From Tabrizicola fusiformis (GTDB lineage Bacteria; Pseudomonadota; Alphaproteobacteria; Rhodobacterales; Rhodobacteraceae): a DNA stretch of 64,000 nt. How positions within the stretch are numbered: the first letter of the stretch is position 1; the number at the start of each line of letters is the position of its first letter. Location of the stretch: the NCBI RefSeq assembly GCF_013328815.1, contig NZ_JABUHN010000011.1, positions 48,021 through 112,020 on the forward strand, given 5' to 3'. The notes under the pieces were generated by a model. The model worked only from the letters and a program-made list of their open reading frames with translations. It did no database searches and had not been told where the DNA came from. A program made the translations under genes and the position numbers. Below are positions 42,058 through 49,822 of this stretch, piece by piece.

Positions 42058-42318
42058 ATGTCTCTGGCACATCTGCACCGCATCGACCCGGGGGCCAACA
42101 TGGCACGGTTCTACTGCATCGATGTTGCGGCGACGCTGTTCGGAGACGTCTCCGTCTTGCGGACCTGGGGCCGGATCGGAACGCACGGACGGACAAGACT
42201 CGAGACTTGCGCCACCGTGGAAGAAGCGGAGAGGGCAGCATCTCAAACCCTTCGACAGAAGACGCGGCGGGGCTATCTGCCTGCTGGCCAAATGCTGCCG
42301 CCAGACCTTGTGGTGTGA
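42058..42318 (+). CDS. WGR-domain protein
   Basis: An 86-residue protein covering a single WGR domain, seen in RTWGRIGTHGRTRLETCATVEEAERAASQTLRQKTRRGY. WGR domains bind nucleic acid and occur in poly-ADP-ribose polymerases and in small bacterial proteins. The start at 42058 is favoured by AGGAGG eight bases upstream; the frame is open from 42004. Its target is unknown. Small WGR proteins are common on alphaproteobacterial plasmids. Confidence 0.8.
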   Translation: MSLAHLHRIDPGANMARFYCIDVAATLFGDVSVLRTWGRIGTHGRTRLETCATVEEAERAASQTLRQKTRRGYLPAGQMLPPDLVV

Positions 42319-42324
42319 GATCTG

Positions 42325-42687
42325 TCAGGCCTTACGCTGAAGCCTGCCCTCAAGCTCGGCACCGGCTTCGATGGCGATCCGCTCATGGATGACATCGGCC
42401 TGCACGACCGCACTCGGCGCGAGCTGAACGTTTCGCGCTGAGACCGTGCCGGATACCGCCCCAAGCACGACGAGGTCGTTGGCGACGATGGAACCTTCAA
42501 CACGACCTGAACCAGCCACGGTGATCTCCGGCGCCCGCAATGAGCCAATTACGTTGCCATGGACCTCGATCGGTCCACTGGAGGTGGCATCGCCTTCGAC
42601 GACAAGGTCCTGCGCGAAGACGCTGCGGCGAGCGTTCGAACTTGCCGGGTCCGGCCATCGGTCCAGATCGCCATTTGGGGTCTTCAT
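42325..42687 (-). CDS. Bactofilin
   Basis: A 120-residue protein with the right-handed beta-helix repeats of bactofilins (IEVHGNVIGSLRAPEITVAGSG, VEGSIVANDLVVLGAVSGTVSARNVQLAPSAVVQADV). Bactofilins polymerise at the membrane and often work with M23 peptidases in wall shaping. An N-terminal extension is possible through a start at 42714. It is convergent with the WGR gene, six bases apart. An M23-type protein occurs at 13191, but there is no close link. Confidence 0.85.
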   Translation of the reverse strand: MKTPNGDLDRWPDPASSNARRSVFAQDLVVEGDATSSGPIEVHGNVIGSLRAPEITVAGSGRVEGSIVANDLVVLGAVSGTVSARNVQLAPSAVVQADVIHERIAIEAGAELEGRLQRKA

Positions 42688-42947
42688 CTTGGTGCTGCCT
42701 CGGCTCAACGTCATGCCGACAGACTGGACCAGAAGCGAAATGAAAGGGCAACGCGAGGCGCTGTGATCGGCGAAGAAGTGCAGTGGCCGTCGGCGCGGCA
42801 CAGCTCGTCCGGCCAGAGTCGTCCCTCATGAGCTATAGATCCTGCGTCTATCGCTCATCCATGGCCTCCAGACCCTTGCCCACTTCCGATCGTTGAAAGC
42901 ATTCAGCGGAGAGGCTATGGTACTCCAATGGATTACCGAGGGAGAAG

Positions 42948-43241
42948 ATGATGGGCGTACACAAGCAAAGTGTCAGCTTCACCGATGCAGCCTTCAACTT
43001 CGCCCGCGAGCTCGTAGAGAGCGGCGAGTATCCGAACATCAGCGCTGCGGTCTCTGGCGAAATGGCCCGTGCGCGCGCAGCGCGGGAGAGGGAGCGTCTT
43101 CTCTTCGAAGCCGAAGTTCAACGGCGCCTCGCGCTTCCTCCTGATGCCTGGGAGCCCGTCCAAACGGGCGAGTCCATCACGTCAGGCGCGCGCGCACATC
43201 TTGCCCGACTTGCAAAGGCCGCCGGTGGCACCGCTGCCTGA
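42948..43241 (+). CDS. parD: ParD-type antitoxin
   Basis: A 97-residue protein with an N-terminal ribbon-helix-helix pattern (HKQSVSFTDAAFNFARELVESGEYPNISAAVSGEMARARA) typical of ParD/CopG antitoxins. The N-terminal half binds its own promoter and the C-terminal half neutralises ParE. It overlaps the toxin gene by one base (TGATG). The SD is GGGAGAAG. It would stabilise the mobile region. Confidence 0.88.
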   Translation: MMGVHKQSVSFTDAAFNFARELVESGEYPNISAAVSGEMARARAARERERLLFEAEVQRRLALPPDAWEPVQTGESITSGARAHLARLAKAAGGTAA

Positions 43242-43573
43242 TGCGCATCGTTCGACATCCCCTGGTCGACCAGGACCTTGCTGCGTTGGTGGATCATATC
43301 GTCGACGTCACCAGCGGGGACTTCGACGCCGCCGGCAGGCGCCTTGATGAGGTCGATGACCTGATTGCCGACATCTCTGCCAACCCGATGTCCGGCGTTC
43401 GCTTGGCGCCACCGCTGGACGGATGGTTGGTCCGCCATGGTGGACGCGGCCATCGTCTGACCGTCGTGTTCCGCGCCGATCTCAACAAGAACTGCGTCTA
43501 TGTCGCACTCGTTGCCTTCGGTGGGCAGGACTGGATGACCGAAGGCGAGACGAGGAAGTCCTTCAACGAATGA
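43241..43573 (+). CDS. parE: ParE/RelE-superfamily toxin
   Basis: A 110-residue protein of the ParE fold (MRIVRHPLVDQDLAALVDHIVD, then NPMSGVRLAPPLDGWLVRHGGRGHRLTVVFRADL). ParE poisons gyrase; the exact target here cannot be told from sequence. It is slightly longer than usual at the C-terminus. Together with ParD it forms an addiction module. Confidence 0.85.
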   Translation: MRIVRHPLVDQDLAALVDHIVDVTSGDFDAAGRRLDEVDDLIADISANPMSGVRLAPPLDGWLVRHGGRGHRLTVVFRADLNKNCVYVALVAFGGQDWMTEGETRKSFNE

Positions 43574-43636
43574 CCGCGGTGCGCCGTGGCCGGAAGGGCG
43601 TGTGCGACAGTTCTACTTTGCGACAAGGCGATGACG

Positions 43637-43652
43637 CATAATTTTGATTATG
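43637..43652. terminator. AT-rich hairpin at the boundary of the defence cargo
   Basis: CATAAT-TTTG-ATTATG is a perfect 6-bp stem. It stands between the ParE stop and the stop of the minus-strand PPDK/MazG gene, at the point where sequence turns AT-rich. It is weak as a terminator. Confidence 0.3.
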
Positions 43653-43694
43653 TAATGCTACCGGACTTAGTTTAGTGGCGGCGACCCGGATTGG

Positions 43695-46106
43695 CTATGT
43701 CTTGCTGTCAAACAAAGAAAGCTGGGCGCCGTCCAAAGCAACCGGCTCATTGCTTGGCTTCTCCTTCAAGCTAAATTCAAGCTGTAGCGCTCCGCGCTCA
43801 AGTCTTGCCTTGAGTGTGAGACCTAACCCTGGGTGAGCTATTTCAATCGGTCGTCTCCCTATGGTCCCTATTGCCGAAGCCATCGGGATAACAAAAGCAT
43901 TATCTGCGACCGTCGGGGAATACAGCTCAGCTAGCGCCACACTGGAACTGGCAATCGCTTCCGCCTTTGCAGCCGACAGTTCGGTCTCCAAAAGAACTCT
44001 CCGCCGCTCGAAGCCTCCGGCCTTGGTTCGCTTCTTATCTGCGGCGGCCACGACATCGGCAAAATCAATTCCACATGCGAACGCCAAGCCTCTAACGACC
44101 TCGAGTACGTCAGCCAGTTCCGCAAGCTTCTCACCCTGATCCTGGGCGCTGAGGAACTCTTCGATCTCTTCAAAGATCTTACCGCTTAACGCCCAAGGAG
44201 CATCGACCTTGTCAAGTTCGGCTTCTCTCACGCTTTCACCGCCCATAGCTATGTTCTGAGGGATAAGGTCTCTAACCAGTTTTCCGAATACTCTACGCCC
44301 TCGCACACGGTTATATCTTGCAGCGTTTGGCAAGATTACAGGGACGCCAACTTGACAAAGCCTATAGTACACGTGCCCCAGAATCGATCCAAGTAGCTTT
44401 ACAGGGTAATCAAGCTCTTTCGCTCTGGACACCACACGCTCTAGGAAGTCTTCATTGCGTATAAGCTCTGCGTCTGGCTGATAAACTAATGCTACTTTCC
44501 TGTCAGGGACTCCCGCGAGGTCTCTGTCGTTCCGAACAACAAAATCCTCATACCGATCTTCTGCGCGCCGAACTTCCTCAAGTTGGTCCCGTGACCTATA
44601 CCACGGTAAGTTGCGACCTAGATCGAAATCCGCAGGAATTTGACAGAACCACATAATTTGAGCTGTCTGATTGAGGCTATCAGCAATCCCCTTGGTCCTT
44701 TCAGCAATTTCGAGAATATCAGCCGACCTAAGGACCTTGGTTCTACCCTTAGAAGTCAGCACTTGAACATACTCCCACCTGCCGTCCGCCCCTTCATTGA
44801 GGAACATCGGCTTAAACGTGGACTTTGTCGGGATGATCTTTCTCTTTGTTGTAACCACTTCATAAGTATCTACGGGTAAGATCTGAATTCCGTCCGGCAA
44901 GCCCCAAAGGGCGTCAATTCTAACGTTTGCACTGTCCGGGTCAGCATAAGCCCACGCTGATGCCTTCGCAGGAATGAACCCGTGCACGAGGAAAACGACG
45001 TTCTCCGGCAGCGCACCCCTATCTATTAAGTCAGCTAAGGTTAGCTCTGCCCAAGCTACCGCGCCGGAATCTGAGACTGTGTCAGTTCGCGGTAAATTAT
45101 ACCGAGGAAAACCACTTTGATCTACGTCGGTACGAACCACCAGCTCACCGCCAGTCACCCGACCGATTTCCTCAACAAGCTCGCGTTTGATTTCAGGATG
45201 CTTAGAGGACAACGCAAGCACGTCCGAACTCAATTCATATATTCTCGGTGCAGCGTTTCCAGCCCGGAAGTCGAAGTCCGAGAGATTCTCGAGCTTCTTC
45301 CATCTTGTCTCGGCCCCGACGTCGTAAAGCTTCAATAAAGAGAGTTTACCATCCCCGTACCTAGGCGCCGAGCGTGTGAGCGCCGGAGCTGTGGGATCGT
45401 ACCCGCTCTCATGCTCTCTCCACTCCAAATCCAATTGGACAATGTGGAGCTGACCCCCCGATATTCGCCACTCCAAGTGGCACCGTGGAAGTACGTTCTC
45501 CGCGCACCAACTGGTAACAGACCTCAATGCCCTATGAGGAGAACCATTAAGCTGAAGCTGCCAGGCAGGATCTGCACGAAGTGCAAATTTGCTGTTGATG
45601 CCTCGGCGGAGACTCTGAGGATGCTCTACTTCATACTGCCACTGATTTCGGGTCGGTGAAATTCTAAGTTCGTTTGAGACATGCCCCCAAAATTCTGAGT
45701 GCACATACTGCTGAACAACAATACCCATCTTATCATGAGGATCGAGTTGTTTAGCCTGCCCGTAAATGGCCTCAATTGCCTCTCTGATCATTACCTCAGA
45801 GACCGTCGGCACGAACCGCGAGTGATACTTTCCTCGATCTCGGATCGTCTCGAGCTGACCACTTGTGCGCAACATGACAGATCCAAGTGCGCGACTATCG
45901 CACCACTCAATAACTCTCCTTACGGCTTCATCCGGAACCGAGCAGGTTTTCATCCATGAATCAAAGTATGCAACTTCAAGTCCAAACCAGGCCGGAACCC
46001 AGCTTGCTGGAAGCATTGCGAGGCCTGCCGCCTTGCCACCAAACTTCTCACATTCTCGAGTATAGTCGAGGAACGTAACACCAGCTGCTCGTGGGCTCTT
46101 CGCCAT
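43695..46106 (-). CDS. PPDK/PEP-synthase-like ATP-grasp protein fused to MazG-like NTP pyrophosphohydrolase
   Basis: An 803-residue protein. Residues about 20-235 resemble the ATP-grasp nucleotide-binding domain of PEP synthase/PPDK: KFGGKAAGLAML, then VMLRTSGQLETIRDRGKYHSRF, VVQQYVHSEFWGHVSNEL and LEWRISGGQLHIVQLDLEW. A middle part (VVRTDVDQSGFPRYNLPRTDT, FLVHGFIPAKASAWAY, ALWGLP) looks like a second, divergent copy. Residues 607-706 are a MazG-like all-alpha pyrophosphohydrolase (KLVRDLIPQNI, EEIEE at 646-650, ELAD at 663-666, KKRTKAGGF). The phosphotransfer His domain of true PEP synthase is absent. ATG at 46106 is used; TTG at 46115 is possible. AT-rich cargo, probably antiphage (inference). 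Confidence 0.7.
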   Translation of the reverse strand: MAKSPRAAGVTFLDYTRECEKFGGKAAGLAMLPASWVPAWFGLEVAYFDSWMKTCSVPDEAVRRVIEWCDSRALGSVMLRTSGQLETIRDRGKYHSRFVPTVSEVMIREAIEAIYGQAKQLDPHDKMGIVVQQYVHSEFWGHVSNELRISPTRNQWQYEVEHPQSLRRGINSKFALRADPAWQLQLNGSPHRALRSVTSWCAENVLPRCHLEWRISGGQLHIVQLDLEWREHESGYDPTAPALTRSAPRYGDGKLSLLKLYDVGAETRWKKLENLSDFDFRAGNAAPRIYELSSDVLALSSKHPEIKRELVEEIGRVTGGELVVRTDVDQSGFPRYNLPRTDTVSDSGAVAWAELTLADLIDRGALPENVVFLVHGFIPAKASAWAYADPDSANVRIDALWGLPDGIQILPVDTYEVVTTKRKIIPTKSTFKPMFLNEGADGRWEYVQVLTSKGRTKVLRSADILEIAERTKGIADSLNQTAQIMWFCQIPADFDLGRNLPWYRSRDQLEEVRRAEDRYEDFVVRNDRDLAGVPDRKVALVYQPDAELIRNEDFLERVVSRAKELDYPVKLLGSILGHVYYRLCQVGVPVILPNAARYNRVRGRRVFGKLVRDLIPQNIAMGGESVREAELDKVDAPWALSGKIFEEIEEFLSAQDQGEKLAELADVLEVVRGLAFACGIDFADVVAAADKKRTKAGGFERRRVLLETELSAAKAEAIASSSVALAELYSPTVADNAFVIPMASAIGTIGRRPIEIAHPGLGLTLKARLERGALQLEFSLKEKPSNEPVALDGAQLSLFDSKT

Positions 46107-46125
46107 AATGTCCAAGTGTTAACGG

Positions 46126-46827
46126 TTATTCTTCGCGACCCAAGGTTCCGAAGATTTTTTGTGCAAAATTTTGGAGCGCGGCTAGGATATTGTCGGAAAA
46201 GTATCCAAATATGAAACCAAAACTTGCCGCCATAAGGGGTGAGTCGAGACTCTCATCCTTCAGAAACGGAACAGCGCCTGATGCGAAGAGAAATCCCGTA
46301 AAGAGCGCTACTGTCGCCGAGTTGAGTGGAACCACAAACCGCCAAAGAACTCTATCCCTGCTCCATACCCCCTTGGCCACTGAATGGTAAAGCCACTTTA
46401 AGCTAAAGACGGTTCCGCCTACCAGCCCAGATACGCCAAGAGATACCCACTTGAGCGCCGTGCTTCTTATCTCCAATCCGCCAAAGTAGCTGATGTAACT
46501 ACCAGTTTGTGCGCCGAGATCTGACTTCGAAAGAGCCGGGTCTATGACGACCAACAAGCAGGCTATCAGAATAGCAGAGAGATAGATCAGTTCCACGGTT
46601 ATTTGGGCCCAAGCGGGTCTCGGATATCTCGATGCCCAACTTCCGACCGGGCGCCCATCATCGAGCTTCGAGTTGTCGTGAACATTTGCCAAATCTTCAC
46701 AGTCAGCCTGGTTTCCAGGAGATGGCGCTCGACCATCCGATTCGGAACCGGCTACACCGCCGCTGTTCCGCTTCTCTATTTCAACCACACTGGTCAAACA
46801 GCGACCCCGAATTGACTGGCCATCCAT
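46126..46827 (-). CDS. Four-helix membrane protein of the HIT/ATP-grasp cargo operon
   Basis: A 233-residue protein with a polar N-region (about 75 residues) and four hydrophobic helices: ELIYLSAILIACLLVVI, WVSLGVSGLVGGTVFSL, VPLNSATVALFTGFLFASGAVPF and AASFGFIFGYFSDNILAAL. The last segment, with SDN, is followed by a short cytoplasmic tail. The start at 46827 is used because AAGGA precedes it; an upstream ATG at 46908 would overlap the HIT gene by 115 bp. It could be the membrane effector of the operon, but I do not recognise the family. Confidence 0.65.
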   Translation of the reverse strand: MDGQSIRGRCLTSVVEIEKRNSGGVAGSESDGRAPSPGNQADCEDLANVHDNSKLDDGRPVGSWASRYPRPAWAQITVELIYLSAILIACLLVVIDPALSKSDLGAQTGSYISYFGGLEIRSTALKWVSLGVSGLVGGTVFSLKWLYHSVAKGVWSRDRVLWRFVVPLNSATVALFTGFLFASGAVPFLKDESLDSPLMAASFGFIFGYFSDNILAALQNFAQKIFGTLGREE

Positions 46828-47408
46828 TTGATCCTTGGATGGTTGGGTGCCAGTTTGTAGTCCCAGTCGACGCTGCCTAGCGTCGCTCCAATCAACTTTC
46901 GAAACCATTGCGAAGTCGGTTGCTGGGGATTAGCGATTAGGGCGTTTCCGTTCCCCTGAACGAATAGGTAGTCCGTCAACCCCGCGGATTCAGTAGTCAG
47001 CAAAGAAATGTCGCTGGACTGGCGCCAAGCCATCTCTGTGGCTTTGCACACTTCTATCAAATCGAACGGCAACCAAGCCATGTGCAGATGGGCTTGGTCG
47101 ACGCCACAACTCACGACCCCGCCATAGACGCCTCCATGCTCGAATTCATAGAGAGCTTCGCTCTGGCTGCGTGCACAAGCCCTGGCCTTTAGTTGCCCGC
47201 GCATATCATTCAAAGCGGCCCGCTCTTGGTCGGTCATGCTGCTTAGGGTCGCCATAGGCCGTCTTGGGATGACAACAAGCCAAACATCTACTAGAGCACC
47301 AAGGGATGGCATCGCGACAAAGTATTCATTTTCAAGAACAACGACATCGTGCAATGGCCGGACGTTTGTGCCGGGGTGAGTCAACCACAGGAATTTACTG
47401 CTCTTCAT
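46794..47408 (-). CDS. HIT-like nucleotide hydrolase/transferase
   Basis: A 204-residue protein with the HIT/GalT-type layout: VWLVVIPRRPMATLSSMTDQE, then EHGGVYGG and CGVDQAHLHMAWLPF. The catalytic HxHxH is H107-L-H109-M-A here, so the third His is Ala; the second His is the usual nucleophile and is kept. HIT proteins hydrolyse nucleoside phosphoramidates or dinucleotides or transfer nucleotidyl groups. It is first in the three-gene operon and overlaps the membrane gene. A TTGACA (47465-47470, minus strand) may be its -35. Confidence 0.7.
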   Translation of the reverse strand: MKSSKFLWLTHPGTNVRPLHDVVVLENEYFVAMPSLGALVDVWLVVIPRRPMATLSSMTDQERAALNDMRGQLKARACARSQSEALYEFEHGGVYGGVVSCGVDQAHLHMAWLPFDLIEVCKATEMAWRQSSDISLLTTESAGLTDYLFVQGNGNALIANPQQPTSQWFRKLIGATLGSVDWDYKLAPNHPRIKWMASQFGVAV

Positions 47409-47540
47409 TGTCTTGGATTTCCGGTTGATTCGAAGGGGCGCCGTTACGCCTCAGAGGCTACACTTGTCAAGGATAATTGTATAGCGCTTCTGTGGGGCGC
47501 CTCGGTGGGGATGTCTGCGCTTGGGGTATGGTGGCAGCGC

Positions 47541-48467
47541 TCACGCGCTGCCGGTCGCCATACGATAGACTGGGATGCCCATCTTGCGCGCTTTGTCGGC
47601 CAGGTTGTCCTGGATGCCGGTGCCCGGGAAGACCACGACGCCGATCGGCATGCAGTCCAGCATCTGGTCGTTGCGCTTGAAGGGTGCGGCCTTGGCGTGT
47701 TTGGTCCAGTCCGGCTTGAAGGCGACCTGTGGCACTTTGCGGTTGGAGGCCCAGGTGGCCGCGATGCGCTCGGCACCCTTGGGTGAGCCGCCGTGCAACA
47801 GCACCATGTCGGGGTGCTTGGCGTGGATCTGATCGAGACGGTCCCAGATCAGCCGGTGATCGGTGGTGTCGCCGCCCGAGAAGGCAACCTTGGGTCCCGG
47901 AGGCACCAGGCTCTCGGTCTCTGCGCGTTTCTTGGCGGCGATGAAGTCGCGGCTGTCGATCATCGCGGCGGTCAGGTGGCGATGGCTGGTGCGCGAGCCC
48001 GAACGCGGTGACCAGTGAGTGCCGGTGGCCTTGAGGAAGAGGTCGGCAGCGGTTTCGCGGAAGAGTTCCATGCTCTCACGCCGGTCGATCAGGCCCTGTC
48101 CGATGTCGATCAGAGTTTCAAGCTGGACGGATTTCACCTCGGAGCCGTCCTGTTCGCGCTGAAGGCGTTTCTGTGCTTGCTCGTTATCGTCGAGCTTGGT
48201 CTCGATCCGCTCGGCGGCACGGTGGAAGGTGTTGACGGTCGACCACAGGATCTCGTCGAGGTCGAAATCGAGGCTGGTGTCGGCCATGGTGGAAATCAGG
48301 GCGTCGAAGATGTCGGCGACGGCGGTCTGGATGACGTGGTCTTCGGGCGTAATCCGGGGATCGGCCTCGCCCGCTGCGGGACGGTAGCCATAAAGCTGCA
48401 GGTCCTGGATCATGGTGTCGGTCGGCGAGGAGGTGTGATCGGGTTCGAATTCATCGTGGGCGTACAT
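47541..48467 (-). CDS. DUF2493 (SLOG-type) protein of the mobile backbone
   Basis: A 308-residue protein. The C-terminal 130 residues form the DUF2493 Rossmann-like domain (KVAFSGGDTTDHRLIWDRLDQI, LLHGGSPKGAERIAATWA, PDWTKHAKAAPFKRNDQML, VVVFPGTGIQDNLADKARKMGIPV). SLOG-type domains bind nucleotides. The N-terminal 180 residues are acidic and helical. Genes of this type sit with DUF7146-Toprim and strawberry-notch genes in alphaproteobacterial plasmids and ICEs, as here. The ATG at 48467 is favoured by GGAG six bases upstream; others lie at 48479 and 48509. Confidence 0.82.
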   Translation of the reverse strand: MYAHDEFEPDHTSSPTDTMIQDLQLYGYRPAAGEADPRITPEDHVIQTAVADIFDALISTMADTSLDFDLDEILWSTVNTFHRAAERIETKLDDNEQAQKRLQREQDGSEVKSVQLETLIDIGQGLIDRRESMELFRETAADLFLKATGTHWSPRSGSRTSHRHLTAAMIDSRDFIAAKKRAETESLVPPGPKVAFSGGDTTDHRLIWDRLDQIHAKHPDMVLLHGGSPKGAERIAATWASNRKVPQVAFKPDWTKHAKAAPFKRNDQMLDCMPIGVVVFPGTGIQDNLADKARKMGIPVYRMATGSA

Positions 48468-48578
48468 GGGATGCTCCATCGTCTGGACCGCGACCGTCGC
48501 GGCCTTCATGGCGACGAAAAGCCGACAAGCGGTCTGGTCTGGCAGCCCGAGCCTTTTGCGAGGGCCTCGATGGCCAAG

Positions 48579-48640
48579 CCCGGCTATTTTGCCTCGCGAT
48601 GCAAAGGCGGGGTCTTCCCCGCCGGCGGAAAATAGTCGGG
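48579..48640. repeat. Nested inverted repeat between backbone genes
   Basis: Outer arms CCCGGCTATTTT (48579-48590) and AAAATAGTCGGG (48629-48640) pair with one mismatch. Inside lies the perfect hairpin GGCGGGG-TCTT-CCCCGCC (48606-48623). The structure is in the gap between the Toprim gene and the DUF2493 gene, so it may be a transcription terminator for one and a barrier, or a replication or transfer signal. Confidence 0.55.
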
Positions 48641-48757
48641 CGCCGCCATTGCCTGACCGGACCGTTTGTGGGCCGCTCGCCCTCTAGAAGGCCGAGGCGC
48701 GGTCCCGCTGATGGAACTGCAGCCTCGTATGCCCGTGACGAGGTCGGACCTCGTGGA

Positions 48758-49822
48758 TCACTCGCTGCGACGGGTCACATAATCCTGCGTCAGGTAGCGA
48801 CTGACGTCCTCCGGCGCGAGTTGCACCCGGATATGCGCCCGAAGTGCATCCAGACCGCGGGTGGTGAGATCGTCGTTGAAATCCTCCAACATGGGCGAGA
48901 GCGTGATTGCCTCGATCCCGGCATCAAAGGCCCGGGCGACCAGGCTATCCCTTGCGCCGTCCCCCGCCGGATCGTTGTCGCGGACGATATAGAGCCTGCG
49001 CAGATGTGCCGGAAAGAGGAGGGCTGCGAGATGTCCGGCCGACAGCGCCGCAACCATCGGCATTTTGGGCAGGGCCTGTCGGAGGGAGAGCACGGTCTCG
49101 ATGCCCTCCCCTGCTGCCATGACCTCTTTGGCCACCCCGAACCAGACCGCGTGGCCGAGCAAATCCCCCATCGCCTTCCGCTGTGTGTCGACAGGCGCCT
49201 TTGAGCCGCCATCGCGCGCAAGCCAAGTGCGGTGCACCCCGGTGACCTTGCCACCCTCGTCGGTGACGGCAGCGATCATGGCGGGCCAGGTCTCGGTCTG
49301 ATCCTCGCCCTGCCCCCGATAGTAGCAGTTCGGGTGGAACTTCAGGGCTCCAGTGTCGCGCAGATCGGTGATGCCGCGCGACCGCAAATAGGTCGCCGCC
49401 AGCGAGCCTTTGAGCGGGCCGGACATGCTAAGGAGCCGCCGTGCCGCTTCCGACGATCCAGAGGGTGCAGGGGCAAGTTTCGAGGATGGGGTGTTTGCCG
49501 CTGGCTCGAGTTGCGGCAGGCTAAGGAAGCGCCGTGCTTCCTCGAGCACGTCGGCGAAATCGCTGAGCCCAAGGCTTTCGCGGATGACGTCGAGGAGGTC
49601 ACCGTGAGTTCCTTCGGATGGATCCTGCCACTTTCCAGCGGCACCCTTGCCTGAAGCGGGACCGGTGAGGCGCACGAACATCGAGCGGCCGCCCGTGTTG
49701 CGGATATTGCCGACCTGCCAGTAGTTGCCCTGCCTGCGCCCGTTGGAGAGATAGGTTCGACAGACTGCCTCGGCCTGTTGGCCAAGGCGCTTCGCCAAAT
49801 CTGCGGCATCAATACGGGACAT
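48758..49822 (-). CDS. DUF7146/Toprim-domain protein (primase-like)
   Basis: A 354-residue protein. It has an N-terminal primase-associated region (GKWQDPSEGTHGDLLDVIRESLGL), the DUF7146 part (YLRSRGITDLRDTGALKFHPNCYYRG) and a C-terminal Toprim fold (AGEGIETVLSLRQALP, then RRLYIVRDNDPAGDGARD, with the DxD-like acidic residues). It is likely to prime or process DNA during mobile-element replication. The GTG/ATG junction with the strawberry-notch gene overlaps by one base. Confidence 0.85.
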   Translation of the reverse strand: MSRIDAADLAKRLGQQAEAVCRTYLSNGRRQGNYWQVGNIRNTGGRSMFVRLTGPASGKGAAGKWQDPSEGTHGDLLDVIRESLGLSDFADVLEEARRFLSLPQLEPAANTPSSKLAPAPSGSSEAARRLLSMSGPLKGSLAATYLRSRGITDLRDTGALKFHPNCYYRGQGEDQTETWPAMIAAVTDEGGKVTGVHRTWLARDGGSKAPVDTQRKAMGDLLGHAVWFGVAKEVMAAGEGIETVLSLRQALPKMPMVAALSAGHLAALLFPAHLRRLYIVRDNDPAGDGARDSLVARAFDAGIEAITLSPMLEDFNDDLTTRGLDALRAHIRVQLAPEDVSRYLTQDYVTRRSE

